DNA of 64,000 bases, from the NCBI GenBank assembly GCA_963555705.1, contig OY743187.1, positions 12,290,133-12,354,132 on the forward strand. The letters run 5' to 3'. Position 1 is the first letter of the stretch, and every line of letters begins with the position of its first letter. Of the stretch, positions 42,563 to 54,850 are shown piece after piece. Below the pieces are notes generated by a model. The model was not told where the DNA came from, ran no database searches, and saw only the letters and a list, made by a program, of their open reading frames with translations. Both the position numbers and the translations under genes were made by a program. The stretch comes from Ligustrum vulgare (lineage: Eukaryota > Streptophyta > Magnoliopsida > Lamiales > Oleaceae).

Positions 42563-43513
42563 ATCCCCCACATGAATGGAAATTCCTTGATATGCGCAAC
42601 ACAATGCGAATGCAATGCAAATGGAATGCAGACTCTAACAAATGGAGTACAGACGACAAGTCATAGCATCAAGATAGGTAGCTTGTGGCCTTGAACCTTC
42701 ATTAGTTGAATACAATCGGATTTACTAGGCTAGTTGGTAAACGCGATGTCATGAACCATCCAGCCGTTCGTGTAAAACCAAACAACTGTACTAACACCAT
42801 GACTCATCTAACCAATTCGGTTCTCATGGTTGTGTCCATTTTGGTCCTGGACAACTCTTGGTTTCATAAGTGCTGTAAGAGAGTTAAGCCTCTAATTCTC
42901 GTAAAAGCAGCCCCACTTCACACTTATATAGGTGATCTCATACCTTTCTAGCTCAAGGTTATGAATCATTAAAAGTATATATGTATACTTATCCTTATAC
43001 ACATTTTACATAGCACTTCAAATTTTAGGAATGGGAATAAGTGCTTTATTCCAAATCATTTATGACTTAGTTGTCTCATTGAACCAAGATCTTGGGATTT
43101 CCAATCTACAAGGTTGGGTTTCCTTCATAGTAATTCTATTCAATAGGCTTTAGGCACATTCCCCTCGAAAGATGGTATACTTAATCTTTTGCAAGTCTTT
43201 TCGTTAAAGGATCAGCCAAATTTTCTTTTGACTTCACATAGTTAATAGAGATTATACCATTCGATATTAACTGTTTAATGATATTATGTCTCCGACGGAT
43301 ATGTCGAGACTTGCCATTATACATACAGTTTTGTGTCCTTGCTATTGCCTACTGATTATCGCAATGTATATTAATTGCAGAAACCGAATTTTCCCAACAT
43401 GGAATTTCTTCATGAAAATTAAAAAGTCATTCTGCTTGTTCACCGGCTTTGTCTAACGCAATAAACTCAGATTCCATCGTGGATCGAGCAATACACTTTT
43501 TCTTAGATGATTT

Positions 43514-44014
43514 CTAGGACACGGCTCCACCTCCAATGGTAAATACATAACCACTCGTGAATTTTGAATCCTTAGTGTCGGATATCCAATTTGCATCAGT
43601 ATATCCTTCTAACACCGCGGGATATTTTGAGTAGTGTAATTCATATTCAACCGCGTGTCTTAAATATCTAAGAACTCGATTTAATGCCTTCCAATGTTCA
43701 ATACTTGGATTACTAGTAAATATACTCAACTTGTTGACTGTGTATGCTATATCCGGTCTTGTGCAGTTGGTAATATACATTAAACTACCAATGACACGCG
43801 AATATTCCAATTGAGATACGGGCTCACCAGTATTCTTGGCTAAGTGTATACCTAAGTCAACTGGCGACTTAACCGGTTTATCGTCATACGCCTTAAATTT
43901 CTTAAGTATAATCTCAACATAATGTGATTGAGACAATGACAAACCATCGGATGTCTTAGAGATTTTAATCCCTAATATTACATCCGCCACTCTCATATCC
44001 TTCATGTCAAACAA
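43514..44014 (-). pseudogene. Copia C late RT and RNase H fragment
   Basis: The minus strand reads [63 protein letters not shown]. The 5' side is cut at 44011 by fusion to LTR sequence; RNase H continues downstream with breaks (43300-43500 still shows Copia RNase H similarity). Confidence 0.85.
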
Positions 44015-44867
44015 TTTTTCCTAAACGGATTGAGTCGGGTTTTTGAGTATTTGTCCGAATTCGACACGAAGTCGCTTTAGTCAGTTTTTCGATACTTAAT
44101 CAATTTCTTGATTTATTGACTTATTAACCAATATCCAACAGTGTCAGCCAATGCACGACATTCGAATTCCGTACTAGAACGAGAGATAACTGACTGCTTC
44201 TTACTTCTCCAAGAGATAAGAGATATGCCAAGAAGGAAACAATAACCAATAGTGGAGCGACGATCGGTAGGATCTCCTGTCCAATCAACGTTAGAATATG
44301 CTCGAAGAGTTAATGGTGAGTGGACAGAAAAGTGCATCCCATGAAATAGAGTCCCCTTGACATAACGAAGAATCCGAAGAACAGCAGCATAATGAGTAGA
44401 ACGAGGAGAATTTATAAACTGACTAACCAAGGTGACTGCATAAGAAATATCATGACGAGTCACCATTAGGTAAATGAGACTACCAACCAACTGCTGATAA
44501 AGAGTGGCATCAATTAAGAGTGTTTCGTCGCCAGGATGAATCTTGTCATTTATCTCTAAAGGACCATCCACAAGCTTGGTATCTGTCAGTCCAGCCCAAC
44601 ACAACAACTCTGACGCATATTTAGCTTGTGAAAGATAATAACTATTTGAGAAGATTGAAACTTCTAGACCCAAGAAATAACTGAGTGAACCCAAATCCTT
44701 TATTTTGAAACTTCGGAAGAAGACTCTAAATCGACGGACAAGATGTATCAATGAACCATAACAAGATTTTACAGTGAGTGGCCTCCCACCTTAAGACGTT
44801 CATCAAACTCTGACTGGGATTCGCTTTCCTCTTTCGTTGGTTCAATTTTCTTCCCAATCACAAAATT

Positions 44868-44983
44868 TCACAATCGATGACCAATAAGGAAGACAGACAT
44901 CTGTTGAGACCATATATTGTAGTTGGTGCAGTCCAAAATAACATCAATGGGACGAGTGATATTAATATCTGTAGCATATGCCA
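44868..44983 (-). pseudogene. Copia B gag, N-terminal fragment
   Basis: The minus strand reads MAYATDINITRPIDVILDCT followed by NYNIWSQQM, typical of the start of Copia gag (LDGTNYxxW motif). The rest of gag, protease, integrase and most of RT are absent; the next recognisable coding is late RT at 44750. Confidence 0.75.
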
Positions 44984-45452
44984 TGGATGAACGAGAAAAA
45001 GCACAAACAAGACGAAACTCACAAGATGAAGAACACAACGAATTTTCCCAGAACAACAGAATACTGTGCAAAATTCCGAAATTCAAACCAACCACACTGG
45101 AAGATCAGAAATCACCCGAGAATCAGAATGCAAAAAAAAAAAATTCATGCCGGAATAGTGCACACGCGCCCTCACGCGCTGATCAAAGGAACCAGCCGCC
45201 GTCACACTCGCACTCACTCGTCGGCGCGTGAGTGATCCATTGGTGACACGGGCCGGTGATGGAGGTTCTCCTCGACGTCCGCAGTTGACCGGTGGTCCCA
45301 GATTTGAGTTCGCACGTCAGGAAGTCCCTCAAAAGGGCTCAGACGGATCTTGATTTATGCAGATTTTCGAAAATTTTGAATTTTCTTCAAAATTTTGAAG
45401 TCCAAATTGATTTTCCATAGCTAACATACAAAATTCGAGGGCTCTGATACCA

Positions 45453-45652
45453 TGCCAAGAATAAAGAGCTAGGGAGAAAACAGAGAATAAATAATTGTAT
45501 ATTAAGCTGTGTAATAATCTGTACAAAGGTCCGTCCCTTTTTATAGGAAGAGAACGAGACAAATACCAAATATATACGATTACAATTGATTCATTATACA
45601 CTATATATATATACACACAGAATATATTCTAGATATTAAATATATTCTAACA
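45453..45652 (-). repeat. LTR of Copia B (200 bp)
   Basis: TG...CA ends; primer-binding site TGGTATCAGAGC directly adjacent on the minus strand. The matching left LTR survives only at 41363-41418. Confidence 0.85.
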
Positions 45653-45656
45653 CTTA

Positions 45657-46089
45657 GAGTATGTTTGGTAAGTCAAATAAGCTCGCTTATAACTTATTTG
45701 GAGAGCTTATAAGCTTAGTCTACTAAAATAAGCACCATTTGGTTGATGAGCTTATTTGAGAAGTTAGAGTTTATCTCAAAAGCTACTTTTACAAGCTTTT
45801 CAAATAAGTTCCATGAGCTTTTCATTTTTTATTCCATTTTTAACCTCTTTATTTTTTAAAAATTACACCCCTATGCAATTAGAGTATTTAAAATATATTT
45901 CCCTTTTATGTCATTTTATATTTTTGGGCTAGTTTTTCAGTTAGTTTTGTCAAACACTTCTATTTCAATTAACTAGGTTATCAGCTATTCGTTGTCAGCT
46001 ATCAACTATCAGTTTACAATTAATTTTTCAGCTATAAACTCTCTTATCAGATATCAACTAACTTATTAACTTGGTCCGCCAAACATACC
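45657..46089. mobile_element. Tourist-like MITE (433 bp)
   Basis: TTA lies on both sides (45654-45656, 46090-46092). The ends GAGTATGTTTGGTAAGTC and, reverse-complemented, GGTATGTTTGGCGGACC are inverted repeats. The interior is rich in AGCTTAT/ATAAGCT and TATCAGCTAT phrases. It starts at the right edge of Copia B. Confidence 0.85.
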
Positions 46090-46481
46090 TTAATATGTTA
46101 AACTGAAGGTAGGTAGGTATAAGGTATTCATGATATTTGTTGTTCTGTTCAATTTAGAAATTCCAAAACGTCCTACAAATGTTAGGAACTTAATTCTGGC
46201 CATAGAATATGATTTTATTTGCTGATAAAAAGAAATAAAGCATCAATTAACTCTGAACACCTTTTGACAGAATCCAACGGTCGGAAGAGAGGAGAGATGG
46301 AATTCTCCATAGCCAACCCCTAATCTAAAATAATATAAAATTTAAAAGTGAAAACTATTGTGATATGGAATAGCAGTGACTCTTTGAGGCTCTCTAGGGT
46401 AATGGCTTGTATTGTTGGAGGGGCCCAGTGTGATGGAAAGTCAATTAACTGCATGTTTTGGTACGTTTAAGAATTTACTTA

Positions 46482-46622
46482 GCCTCTGTTTCGTAAAAAT
46501 AATATTTATAGATAAATTGATTTATAAAAAGAGAAAATATGTTTTGTTAAAAATAATTTGAAAAGTTGTTTAATTTATAAATTATTTTATAAATAAAAAA
46601 AGTATATTTACCAAACGGATGC
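46482..46622. mobile_element. Tourist-like MITE (141 bp)
   Basis: TTA lies on both sides (46479-46481, 46623-46625). The ends GCCTCTGTTTCGTAAA and, reverse-complemented, GCATCCGTTTGGTAAA are inverted repeats. Confidence 0.88.
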
Positions 46623-46834
46623 TTAGTATCAGTTTATCCACAAGTAGATGAGATTATTTTAAACTAACAATTTTTTGTTTTAAAATCAATTTCTGAAAAT
46701 AAATAATCGGCACTCTATTCTATCATTCATCATGCTCGAGAATCTATCCGAACACCGTGTTTGGGGAATAGGTCCCCCTACACGTTGGGTCCACCTCCAC
46801 CTCTCCCACCCCCACCCCCACCCCCACATTCAAT

Positions 46835-47015
46835 TATGCCTCTTTTTGATGTTCATTTTTAAAAAAATTATTTGAAAGAATTATTTTTTAAATAATGATT
46901 TTAGGAGAATACGTGGTTAAAAGTAGATAATTTTTTTTTGGATTTGTGTAATTGATAAATTTGTAATTGAAAAGAAGAGACAAAAATGTTTTAAATTTTT
47001 ATCGAGGGCCAAACA
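46835..47015. mobile_element. Tourist-like MITE, degenerate ends
   Basis: The left end TGCCTCTTTTTGATG and the right end GAGGGCCAAACATTGA are diverged family ends. The body matches 6093-6260 (ATTATTTGAAAGAATTATTT, GAGAATACGTGGTTAAAAGT). Confidence 0.6.
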
Positions 47016-47282
47016 TTGACTATAATTCGCAACCATTCTCCCCCTTATTGGAGAATTAAACTCGGGACCTTCAGTTTTGATGCAACTGATCTAGGTGGAA
47101 GTGACATTTTTTATTTTTTTTTTCAAAAGTTGGTAAAAGAAGCGCAATCAAACTCACTCTCTCTCTCTCTCAGCATCATGTTCGACAATTCACCCCCAAA
47201 CACTATATTCCTTTGCGAGCAGGGCGGAGCCAGCTCCAAAAAATTGGGGGGGCCGATCTTCGTATATATATTTTGTATTTAA

Positions 47283-47457
47283 GTCTCCGTTCAGCGGCTG
47301 TATTTAAATCAAAGATTTAAATAATTTAAATTATACAATTTTTCAAATTACTTTTTAATCACTTATATTTTTTCTCTCCAATTTTTAATCACGCATTTTG
47401 CCTAAAAAATTCAAATAAATCAAAATAAACCCATCTAATGGGCCGCCGAACATAGGC
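47283..47457. mobile_element. Tourist-like MITE (175 bp)
   Basis: TAA precedes (47280-47282) and TTA follows (47458-47460). The ends GTCTCCGTTCAGCGG and, reverse-complemented, GCCTATGTTCGGCGG are inverted repeats. Confidence 0.75.
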
Positions 47458-47796
47458 TTATTTTTGAATCTTAAAAAATTGAGCTATCCACATTAATACC
47501 CTAATTTAAGGATCAATTGAAATTTACTTAAATTTTATAAATTTTAAAAATTACTTATAAGAAAATCTAAAAAACTGAAAAATACTTCCTAACTACCAAT
47601 TAATTCACTGAAATTTTTGAGAAGTATTACAATCTGATACTTATTTATGTGAAGTATTACAATATGATACTTATGATACTTTTCAATTTTTTAGTATTAT
47701 AGCTTGATACTTTACAAATTTTTATGATAATTTCTCTTAGATATAAAATCAAACACTTTTCATATACTATTAACTTCATTTTTAGGTATAGCCCAC

Positions 47797-48566
47797 TGTT
47801 GGGTGGATTTGTGAATAGTGACGCCAAATATTGAAAGTTTGTAAATTCAAGCCGGAATTTGGACAGAAAAACAGTAAGGAAAAACACAAATAAGAAGAAG
47901 AATAAGAATAAGAATAAGGACAAAGCCGAGGTAAGAGTTGGACTCTTTGTCCTTAAGTCGAATTTGCCCCGCAACGGTGCCTGCGGATAACGGCAATCGA
48001 CTCCCAAGATACAATGGCTTCACTTGTGTTTGTAGCACTTCAAAACACAAGTACAACGAACCAAATATAGGCTTATGTACTCCAAAGGATGTAATAAAAG
48101 AATTTCAAAACAAATGAAATGATTTGATTTTGGAGAGAAGTGAGGATGTTGAGATGTTTTGCATATCAAAAAGTGAGGAATAGGACACTCAAGGGGTCCT
48201 ATATATAGACCACGAAAGGGTGTGGACGAAGTGGTTGATGCCCAAACCATGCAGCATTTCCAAACAATGCACATTTACGAAAAGGTGTCTTTTGGCCGGA
48301 CAACCGTGCGGCCGCCGGTCGCACGGTTTAACTCAAAAACCCGAAAATAAAATTGACATGTGGTCGCACGGTTTACGAACCATGCGGCCGCCCGGTCAAA
48401 TATTTTGACCTGATTTTCGTACTTTTCCGTAATTTCTCATTCAATCCGTTTAGGCAAACAATTTTGCCTAAACGGATTGAGCCGAGCTTTTGAGTATTTG
48501 GCCGAAGTCGACACAAAGTCACTTTAATCGATTTTCAATTCTCGATTTATTAACCAATATCCAACA
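47797..48566 (-). repeat. Solo LTR of the Copia C family (770 bp)
   Basis: TGTTGGGTGGATTTGTG at one end and CCAATATCCAACA at the other, with CCCAC on both sides (47792-47796, 48567-48571), a perfect 5-bp duplication. No internal retrotransposon sequence follows, so the element was lost by recombination between its LTRs. It contains CGGCCGCACGG-type palindromes near 48300-48390. Confidence 0.92.
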
Positions 48567-49712
48567 CCCACAACACCACCATCATTTACAACCGTAACAG
48601 GGATTTGAGGAGGGAGGTTAGTTCCAAAAAATCATTAAAAATCTAACAATTCCTTGCAAAATGTATGGCCCTTTCCCTCCCAAATCTGCAACATGTAATG
48701 ATGTCTCTGAAATTTTATGCCCCATGAGTTCAAAAGTCGAGAGACATCATGTAATTCATTGCTTGGGAAGTAGCAATCAGGAGACGAACATCCGAGGTGC
48801 TGATCTGAAGACGGTTCACATTTGGTTTCACATTCTGTTTCAAATTCAAGTTGCATATGACATTTGTGTGCATAATGCATAGACTAGGACTAGAATTATG
48901 TAGAAGATGGATGATACGTACTCAACTGCACAAACTCCACAGATAGGTAAAATAATCTTTCGATGATCTCTTCAACTCTTCCGTTCAAGGTCAGAGAAAT
49001 TCCTCTACAAGTTAGGCCTAATAAGGTCATGTTCTTTGCGGGTGAACTTAAGAGGCGGCTGTGGCCGGTGACGGTGTATGAACGGTGGAGGAGGTGGAAT
49101 GGTGTTGGATAGGTAAGGGAAGGTGGTGGCGGCTGGGATGAATTTCCGGGAACATCAATTTATGCATCTGGAGGTGTAGGTAGGGAGTCGAGGAAGAAGA
49201 CCAGTGCTACTTGGGAGTCAGGGAAGAAGACCAGTGTGCGGGGGAAGAAGACCAGTGAAATATTATTTTAAAAAAAAAAAGAGTAGTAAAAATTGGTATT
49301 GTGATCTAAAGTAAGTAACATGTGCAATTATCGTAAAAGAATTTTAAAGGAATTTTTCAAAATGGGGTGGGCCTGGACCAGTAGACCATCCCCTGGATCC
49401 ACCCATGTTTGTGGGGGTAACCGCCTTATTCAATAGGCTCAACCCCACGCTAAGTGATGCTCTGCATCAACATTTTTTGGACCTAGAGAATGTGAAATGT
49501 CGTAATGAAATTTGAGGAACCAACTATTTGTTCCTCTAGTTCAAATGCCGAGCTTATTTTTCTTTGCACGGGTTACACCTTTGAAACCCTTCATGAAAGA
49601 ATTTTCTATACCCCGCAGTCTTCACTTTTAGCCACACAAAAGGATATTGTGGATTAAGCTGATTAGCATTCCAGAGTTATCATTCAAAGGAATGTCATTT
49701 GCACGTACTATT
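48567..49712. other. Intergenic DNA with a small minisatellite
   Basis: No gene is supported. 49190-49260 holds three copies of a GAAGAAGACCAGTG motif. 49020-49150 is G-rich with GGTGGAGGAGG-like low complexity. Confidence 0.5.
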
Positions 49713-50171
49713 TGTTAGAAAATTTATCACAGATAATTATTTATCTATGATCCAAAATAAATCATCATGCTGAATTATCAAGAATTAAATAACTGAAGCG
49801 GAAGCGTACCTTAATCAAACATGATTCACGATGAACAATTGCGGTGTTTGGATCTTCTAAATCGATACGTAGTTCGTATTTTTTCTCTGATGATGGGATG
49901 TCAGACAGAATGAACAGTACGTAGGATTCAGGGACCATAACCGACTTTATATACTGAATTGCCATTAACCTAATCCGGCCCATCATGAATTAGGTAATGG
50001 CCTGGTATTTACACATAAAAGCCCATACATTTAATTAGATGCATTAAAGCCCGATATATATATAAAATCCTTATTAGATCACTTTAAATGGGCTTAACCA
50101 AATTTTATAGTCTTTTATTCAATACACAATAATTCACATATAAGCCCACACGATTGATTAAAATCCCTACA
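49713..50171 (-). repeat. LTR of Copia E (459 bp, 3' in element orientation)
   Basis: TG...CA, CTATT outside, polypurine tract inside. Confidence 0.93.
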
Positions 50172-51026
50172 ATCTCCCACTTGGGCTATATGTGTAACCT
50201 TACAATTGTGTATCAATCATAACCTTATGAGTACTCAGAATTTTGCTATCATCACTGAATGCATCCCCAAACAATCCGGTCCATCAAATTATATCAACAT
50301 AGGATCAAAGCGGCTTTCGCTACATTAATCGTAACTAAACCTTCAATGGTCACGTATATCGACATAACTGAATGACATGGATCAAGTATGGATGTGTAGC
50401 ATGGAAATTACATGTAATGTGATCTTCAACATGCCTATTTTCAACTGGTCCAACCTTAGTGAGATCATCCTCAAACAAGTTCAGAGATAATAAAACTGAA
50501 ACCTCACAGCTGTAAATAACTTTAACTTTAAACTGTATCCAAAATGACAGTAAATGTGTCTAATGCACCCAAAATACAAACTCCCACTGAAACCGAATAT
50601 CGTTAAGAAATACAACACCCATATGAGTAATGTACTCATAAAAGACCTTGGGTTGTAATACTTTAGTAAGCGGATCTGCAATTATGGAGTTTGTCTCAAT
50701 GTGCTCTTATTGACACGTGTCCACTCTGAACTGTATCATTCACAACCAGGAACTTATGTCAATGTATTTTGACTTAGTTGAGCTCCTGTTGTTACTGGAA
50801 TATAAATCTGCTGAGTTATTGTCACACTATAACTTTAGTGGTCTTTCTATACTGTACAGAATACGCAGCCCAGTGACAAAATTTCGTAGCTATATTCCAT
50901 AATTTGATGCCCCCAAAATTGCTACAAACTGTGCTGCCAAGTGAAAGAAGCTAAAGTGTTTGTTAAGCACTCCTTCCGGAAATAGCTCCTCCAACCAGCA
51001 GATAAATGTAGCCTTACGTGGATCTT

Positions 51027-52140
51027 TTACTTTCTTGGCATATAGTAAAAATCGGAATCATAATACCATATGATCTCCAACTGATCCGATTTTCTGTATG
51101 CGAGCATGTAATCTTTTGTTCTCGTTAAATACCTTATAACCCATGTTTGGCTGCTTTCCAAATGATCCATCCCAGGGTTACTTAAATATCTCCTTAGTAT
51201 CCCAATAACGTATGCAATATCCGAACGCATACAAATTTGAGTATATATCAGATTCCCTATAGCTTAACTATATGGGAGCCTCTGCATTTCTTTAACTTCA
51301 AGATAACTTTTCAGGCATTAGTCGAGACTAAATTTGTCTCCCTTAGCGATAGGGTTGTCCCCCTAATTTACTGTCGTGCATGCCAAACCTCTTAAGTACT
51401 TTATCGGTATAGCCCTTTTGTGACAATCCAAGAATACCCCGAGAGCAATCCCGGTCTATCTGAATTCCTAATACAAAAGAGACGTCACCAAGATTTTTAA
51501 TCTCAAAATTCCTTGACAAAAATCTCATAATTTTATGTGACATGTCTATATCATTAGTGGCAAACAATAATTAACATATAAAACCAGGAAAATATACTTA
51601 CTCCCACTGAACTTGTAATACATACAACCATCAACAACATTAATCTCAAGACCAAGTGAGATAATTACTTGATGAAATTTGTATTACCCTTAACGGGAAG
51701 CTGGCTTGAGCACATAAATGGATTTCTTTAATTTGAAAACCATTAGCTTTGGGTCTATTGACACAAAGTTTTCTGATTGCACCAAATAGATCGTCCCATC
51801 AATGTCGCCATTGAGAAACGCCACCTTAGTATTCATTTAATGTAACTCGAGGTCAAAATGTGCAACAACCTAACTTTCCTGAAAGAGTCTTTCGTAGAAA
51901 CCAAAGGGAAAGTCTCTTTACAATCAATGCCATCATTCTGTGTAAAGCCCTTAGATACAAGACGAACTTTATATCTTTCCACATTACCTTTAGAATCCCC
52001 CTTGGTTTAAAAATCCATTTAAGATCAATGGGCTTCGTACTTTCCGGTAATAGGAAAAGATCCAAAACGTTATTGTCTTGCATATGCTTATACTCCTTAT
52101 TTATGACATCAATCCACTTTTGAGAGTTAGAACCCTGCAT
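51027..52140 (-). pseudogene. Copia E RT and RNase H fragments
   Basis: On the minus strand, 52140-51853 starts RT (KWIDVINKEYKHMQDNNV, KPIDLKWIFK), 51567-51343 gives the RT tail (EIKNLGDVSFVLGIQIDRD, GLSQKGYTDKVLKRF), and 51230-51027 the RNase H start (MRSDIAYVIGILRRYLSNPG). Stops and frameshifts separate them, and the YMDD region is not preserved in frame. Confidence 0.85.
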
Positions 52141-52983
52141 TGCCTGATGGAATTGATTGGACCATCTTCATCATTCCATTATTTTCCTTATGTTCTTGGA
52201 AAAATACTATTTAAATTATCCGGAATAGCATTTTTTCTCTTTCTCTCGTGGATCTCCTTAATGGCTTTAGTTATTGAGGTTGTTGAGTTTGTATTTCTGA
52301 AATTTACCTTATTTTGGATGGGAGGTTTTTCAATATTGTCCAATTGAGGTTCCGGATATGCTTGTTGATCAATGACATGCATAAAAACTTACACATTGTC
52401 AAAAGCAACAATAGGAATCGAAACCAATCCTTCCTCAACTTCTTCCTTAAAGACTATTAATCTTATTTCTCCCCCCAAACTCAACATCCTCAAAAATTGT
52501 TGTAGTTCCCATTTCAAAAATTGACTTAAGTGTGGGATCATAAAATTAATAGCCCCTTAAACGCTCAGAATAACCAATAAAGTAGCTGCTAACTGTTTTG
52601 GAGTCCAATTTCTTTATGTGGCCTATAAGGCCTAGCCTTAGCTGGATATCCCCAAATGTGGAAATGCTTTAGACTAGGTTTTCTGCCTGTCAAAAGCTCT
52701 TAAGATATTTTAGCAGCAATTTTAGTTGGTACTCTGTATGATCTTTCTTTAAATGTTCAGATTTCTGGCAAAAGAAACAATCCTCAATGTTTTATGTGGT
52801 TTCTTTTGTTCTGAACCCTTAACAACTTTATTTTCTTTATTTGTTTTCTTGCCCTTATCTTTAGAAGTATTTTCCAAGTGAACACTTTCAGTTCTGTCCC
52901 GCTTCAACTTTTCTTCATCTTGCACACAAAATAGAATGAGCTCATTTAGAGTTCATTTCTCCATTTAACAGTTATAACCGTCC

Positions 52984-53487
52984 TTAAATTGACTGAATTG
53001 TGCAAGAAGCTTGCACACTATGAAATGAGCTCATTGAGAGTCCATTTCTATTTTGACAGTTATAACTAACCTTAAATTGACTGAATTGTGCGGGAAGCGA
53101 TATCAATATCAAATGCACGAGCAAGTTATTAGACAAGTCGAGTTTTAGTTCCTTAAGTTTTGAAGCAGTGTGAGACATCTACATGATGTACTCCCTTATT
53201 TTCCCATTGCCTTTATACTTTATTGAAATCAAACTTTGCATAAGCGTGCTTGTTTCAGCCTTATCGTTTTTCGCAAAACGTTTCTTAATTTCGGCAAGGA
53301 ATTCATTGACATCATTTACCTCCTCAGATACTATGCCACTAAAGGCTTCCGGAATGCCGCACGTAATGATCATGAGACTCACGTAATTTAAGCAATCCCA
53401 CTTCTCAAAGTTCCTCATTTGATTAGATGAACTTTCATCCGTAAGAGGAGCAGGTTGCTCAATCATTAGTACACGGTCTAGATCCAT
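52984..53487 (-). pseudogene. Copia E gag fragment
   Basis: The minus strand reads MDLDRVLMIEQPAPLTDESS, FEKWDCLNYVSLMIITCGIP, AEIKKRFAKNDKAETSTLMQ, typical of UBN2-type Copia gag. A stop after REYIM at 53179 interrupts the frame, which then continues HTASKLKELKLDLSNNLLVH. An 85-bp tandem duplication at about 52930-53100 further breaks it. Confidence 0.8.
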
Positions 53488-53729
53488 GCAGCCAATGAAA
53501 AGTTAATGTTCTTGTTTTGATCCTTGAAGTTTGTTCCATAAATATAGGGATTAAATTTGAGCTTGTAGATATACTACTAGCAAAATTTGAAATCGAATAG
53601 AGAACACTTTAACAGAATAGTTCACATAAATGCCTTATTATGCAAATCATATTTTCAAATAATGGTAGGGCCCATCACAAGATACCTAGCACAACATCAA
53701 TATTTAGTCTTTGGACAAAAATATTGACT

Positions 53730-54130
53730 TGTAAGTGGTACTCTTGGTGTAGTAATTAAACACTGACAGTAAGACATGTCAATCAATAAACCTTTCTTTG
53801 GACCGATTTATTGATCACACGTAAAACCAAATAACCGTCACTTATTTATCACCACAATTTCATGTGAAATTCGGGCCAAATATTGACCTTCCTTTGGGCC
53901 GATCAATATCCGCATGAAATAACACACAAACGTCTAATTTTCCCTTGGTCTAGTGATCAAACACTGGCAATAGGACATGTTAACCAATAAACCTTTCTTT
54001 GGACCGATTTATGGGTCACACGTTAAACCAAATAATTGCCACGTGTTTATCACCACAGGCGCATGTGAAATTCGAGCTAAATTTTGACTTTCCTTTGGGC
54101 CGATCAATATCCGCAATGAATAACACACAC
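53730..54130. repeat. Direct duplication of about 190 bp in the Copia E leader
   Basis: 53730-53930 and 53940-54130 share AATAAACCTTTCTTTGGACC and CTTTGGGCCGATCAATATCC with moderate divergence. Confidence 0.8.
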
Positions 54131-54339
54131 AAATACCTTCTAATATTCAAAATTAATTAATATCCACAAGAGAGGTTGCTTTGGCAACATGTTGCTTCAA
54201 CTAACTTACTTTCGAATATTATATCTGTCAAAAGATTCCGATGTACCAAGATTTGAAACTGAAATTCATTGATTTGCATCTATATTTGACTTTAGGATTT
54301 GAATTATAGAATTCAAAACTTTAGAATAAAGCAATCCTT

Positions 54340-54850
54340 AAGTTGCGAGAGTCTAATTGCAATATTCTTAAACTTTTGGTAGCCAATTCTGTAAAATTTT
54401 AAGCTTGAAGGACTTAAATTATAATTTTCCCAAAACCTTATTGGCTAATTTTGAGAAATTCCAAACTTTAGGTCCCAATTTGAAAGAAAAACAAACTTTA
54501 GAGGGTCAAAATAGGAAATTTTCAATCTTTAAAGGTTGATTTTGAAAATTTTAATTTTAGGAGGCAATTTAGAAAATTCCCAAACTTTAGGGACTTAATT
54601 TAAAAAAAATAAAACTTTAAGGACCATTTTTGAAAATTTCCAAACTTTAGTGACTGAATTAGAAAATTATCAAACTTTGGGAACTGAAAATGAAAATTTT
54701 CAAACTTCAGGGGCTGAAACACAAAGCCCTTAACCTTAAAAGGCCCAACTTAAATAATTTATAACTTTAGGGGCAGAAGTTATAAATTCCAAAATTTTAA
54801 GGGCCAACTTAAATAATTTTTATAACTTCAGGATTTAAGTTTTATACACA
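54340..54850. repeat. Minisatellite-like array in the Copia E leader
   Basis: About a dozen imperfect units of roughly 38-40 bp built on CAAACTTTAGGGACTGAATT followed by AAAATTT. Divergence between units indicates age or selection-free expansion. Confidence 0.75.

Larger units (their letters stand above)
41731..44140 (-). mobile_element. Copia-type LTR retrotransposon (C), deletion derivative nested in B
   Basis: The ends TGTTGGATGAATTTGTG and CCAATATCCAACA form short inverted repeats. ATGTC (41726-41730) and GTGTC (44141-44145) are a 4/5 target duplication. The left LTR is 832 bp (41731-42562), with a purine tract beside it (minus-strand CATGTGGGGGAT). The right LTR is cut to 130 bp (44011-44140), joined directly to RT coding, so the primer-binding site, gag, protease and integrase are lost. 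A solo LTR of this family lies at 47797-48566. Confidence 0.85.
41440..44751 (-). pseudogene. Copia B late RT and RNase H, interrupted by Copia C
   Basis: 44751-44146 on the minus strand gives the RT tail and RNase H start (IKDLGSLSYFLGLEVS, QLVGSLIYLMVTRHDISYAV, DWTGDPTDRRSTIGYCFLL, RSSTEFECRALADT). The frame resumes beyond the insertion at 41730-41520 (TSELLWIRWLLHDMG, LHCDNISAIQIAHN, FHECTKHIEID). The two halves join at the RTGTC duplication around Copia C. Frameshifts follow at the C-terminus. Confidence 0.88.
41363..45652 (-). mobile_element. Copia-type LTR retrotransposon (B), internally deleted
   Basis: The right LTR is 45453-45652 (TGCCAAGAATAAAG...CTAACA), with a perfect primer-binding site TGGTATCAGAGC on the minus strand at 45441-45452. 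The left LTR is cut to about 56 bp (41363-41418) and joins internal sequence. CTTAA (left) and CTTAG (right) are a near-perfect 5-bp duplication. Only the start of gag and the end of pol remain, and Copia C (41731-44140) interrupts the RNase H region. Non-functional. Confidence 0.85.

Noticed and set aside
44923..45235. Plus-strand frames of 85-102 codons over Copia B gag and leader
   Set aside because: Antisense to the recognised gag start; charged low-complexity products only.
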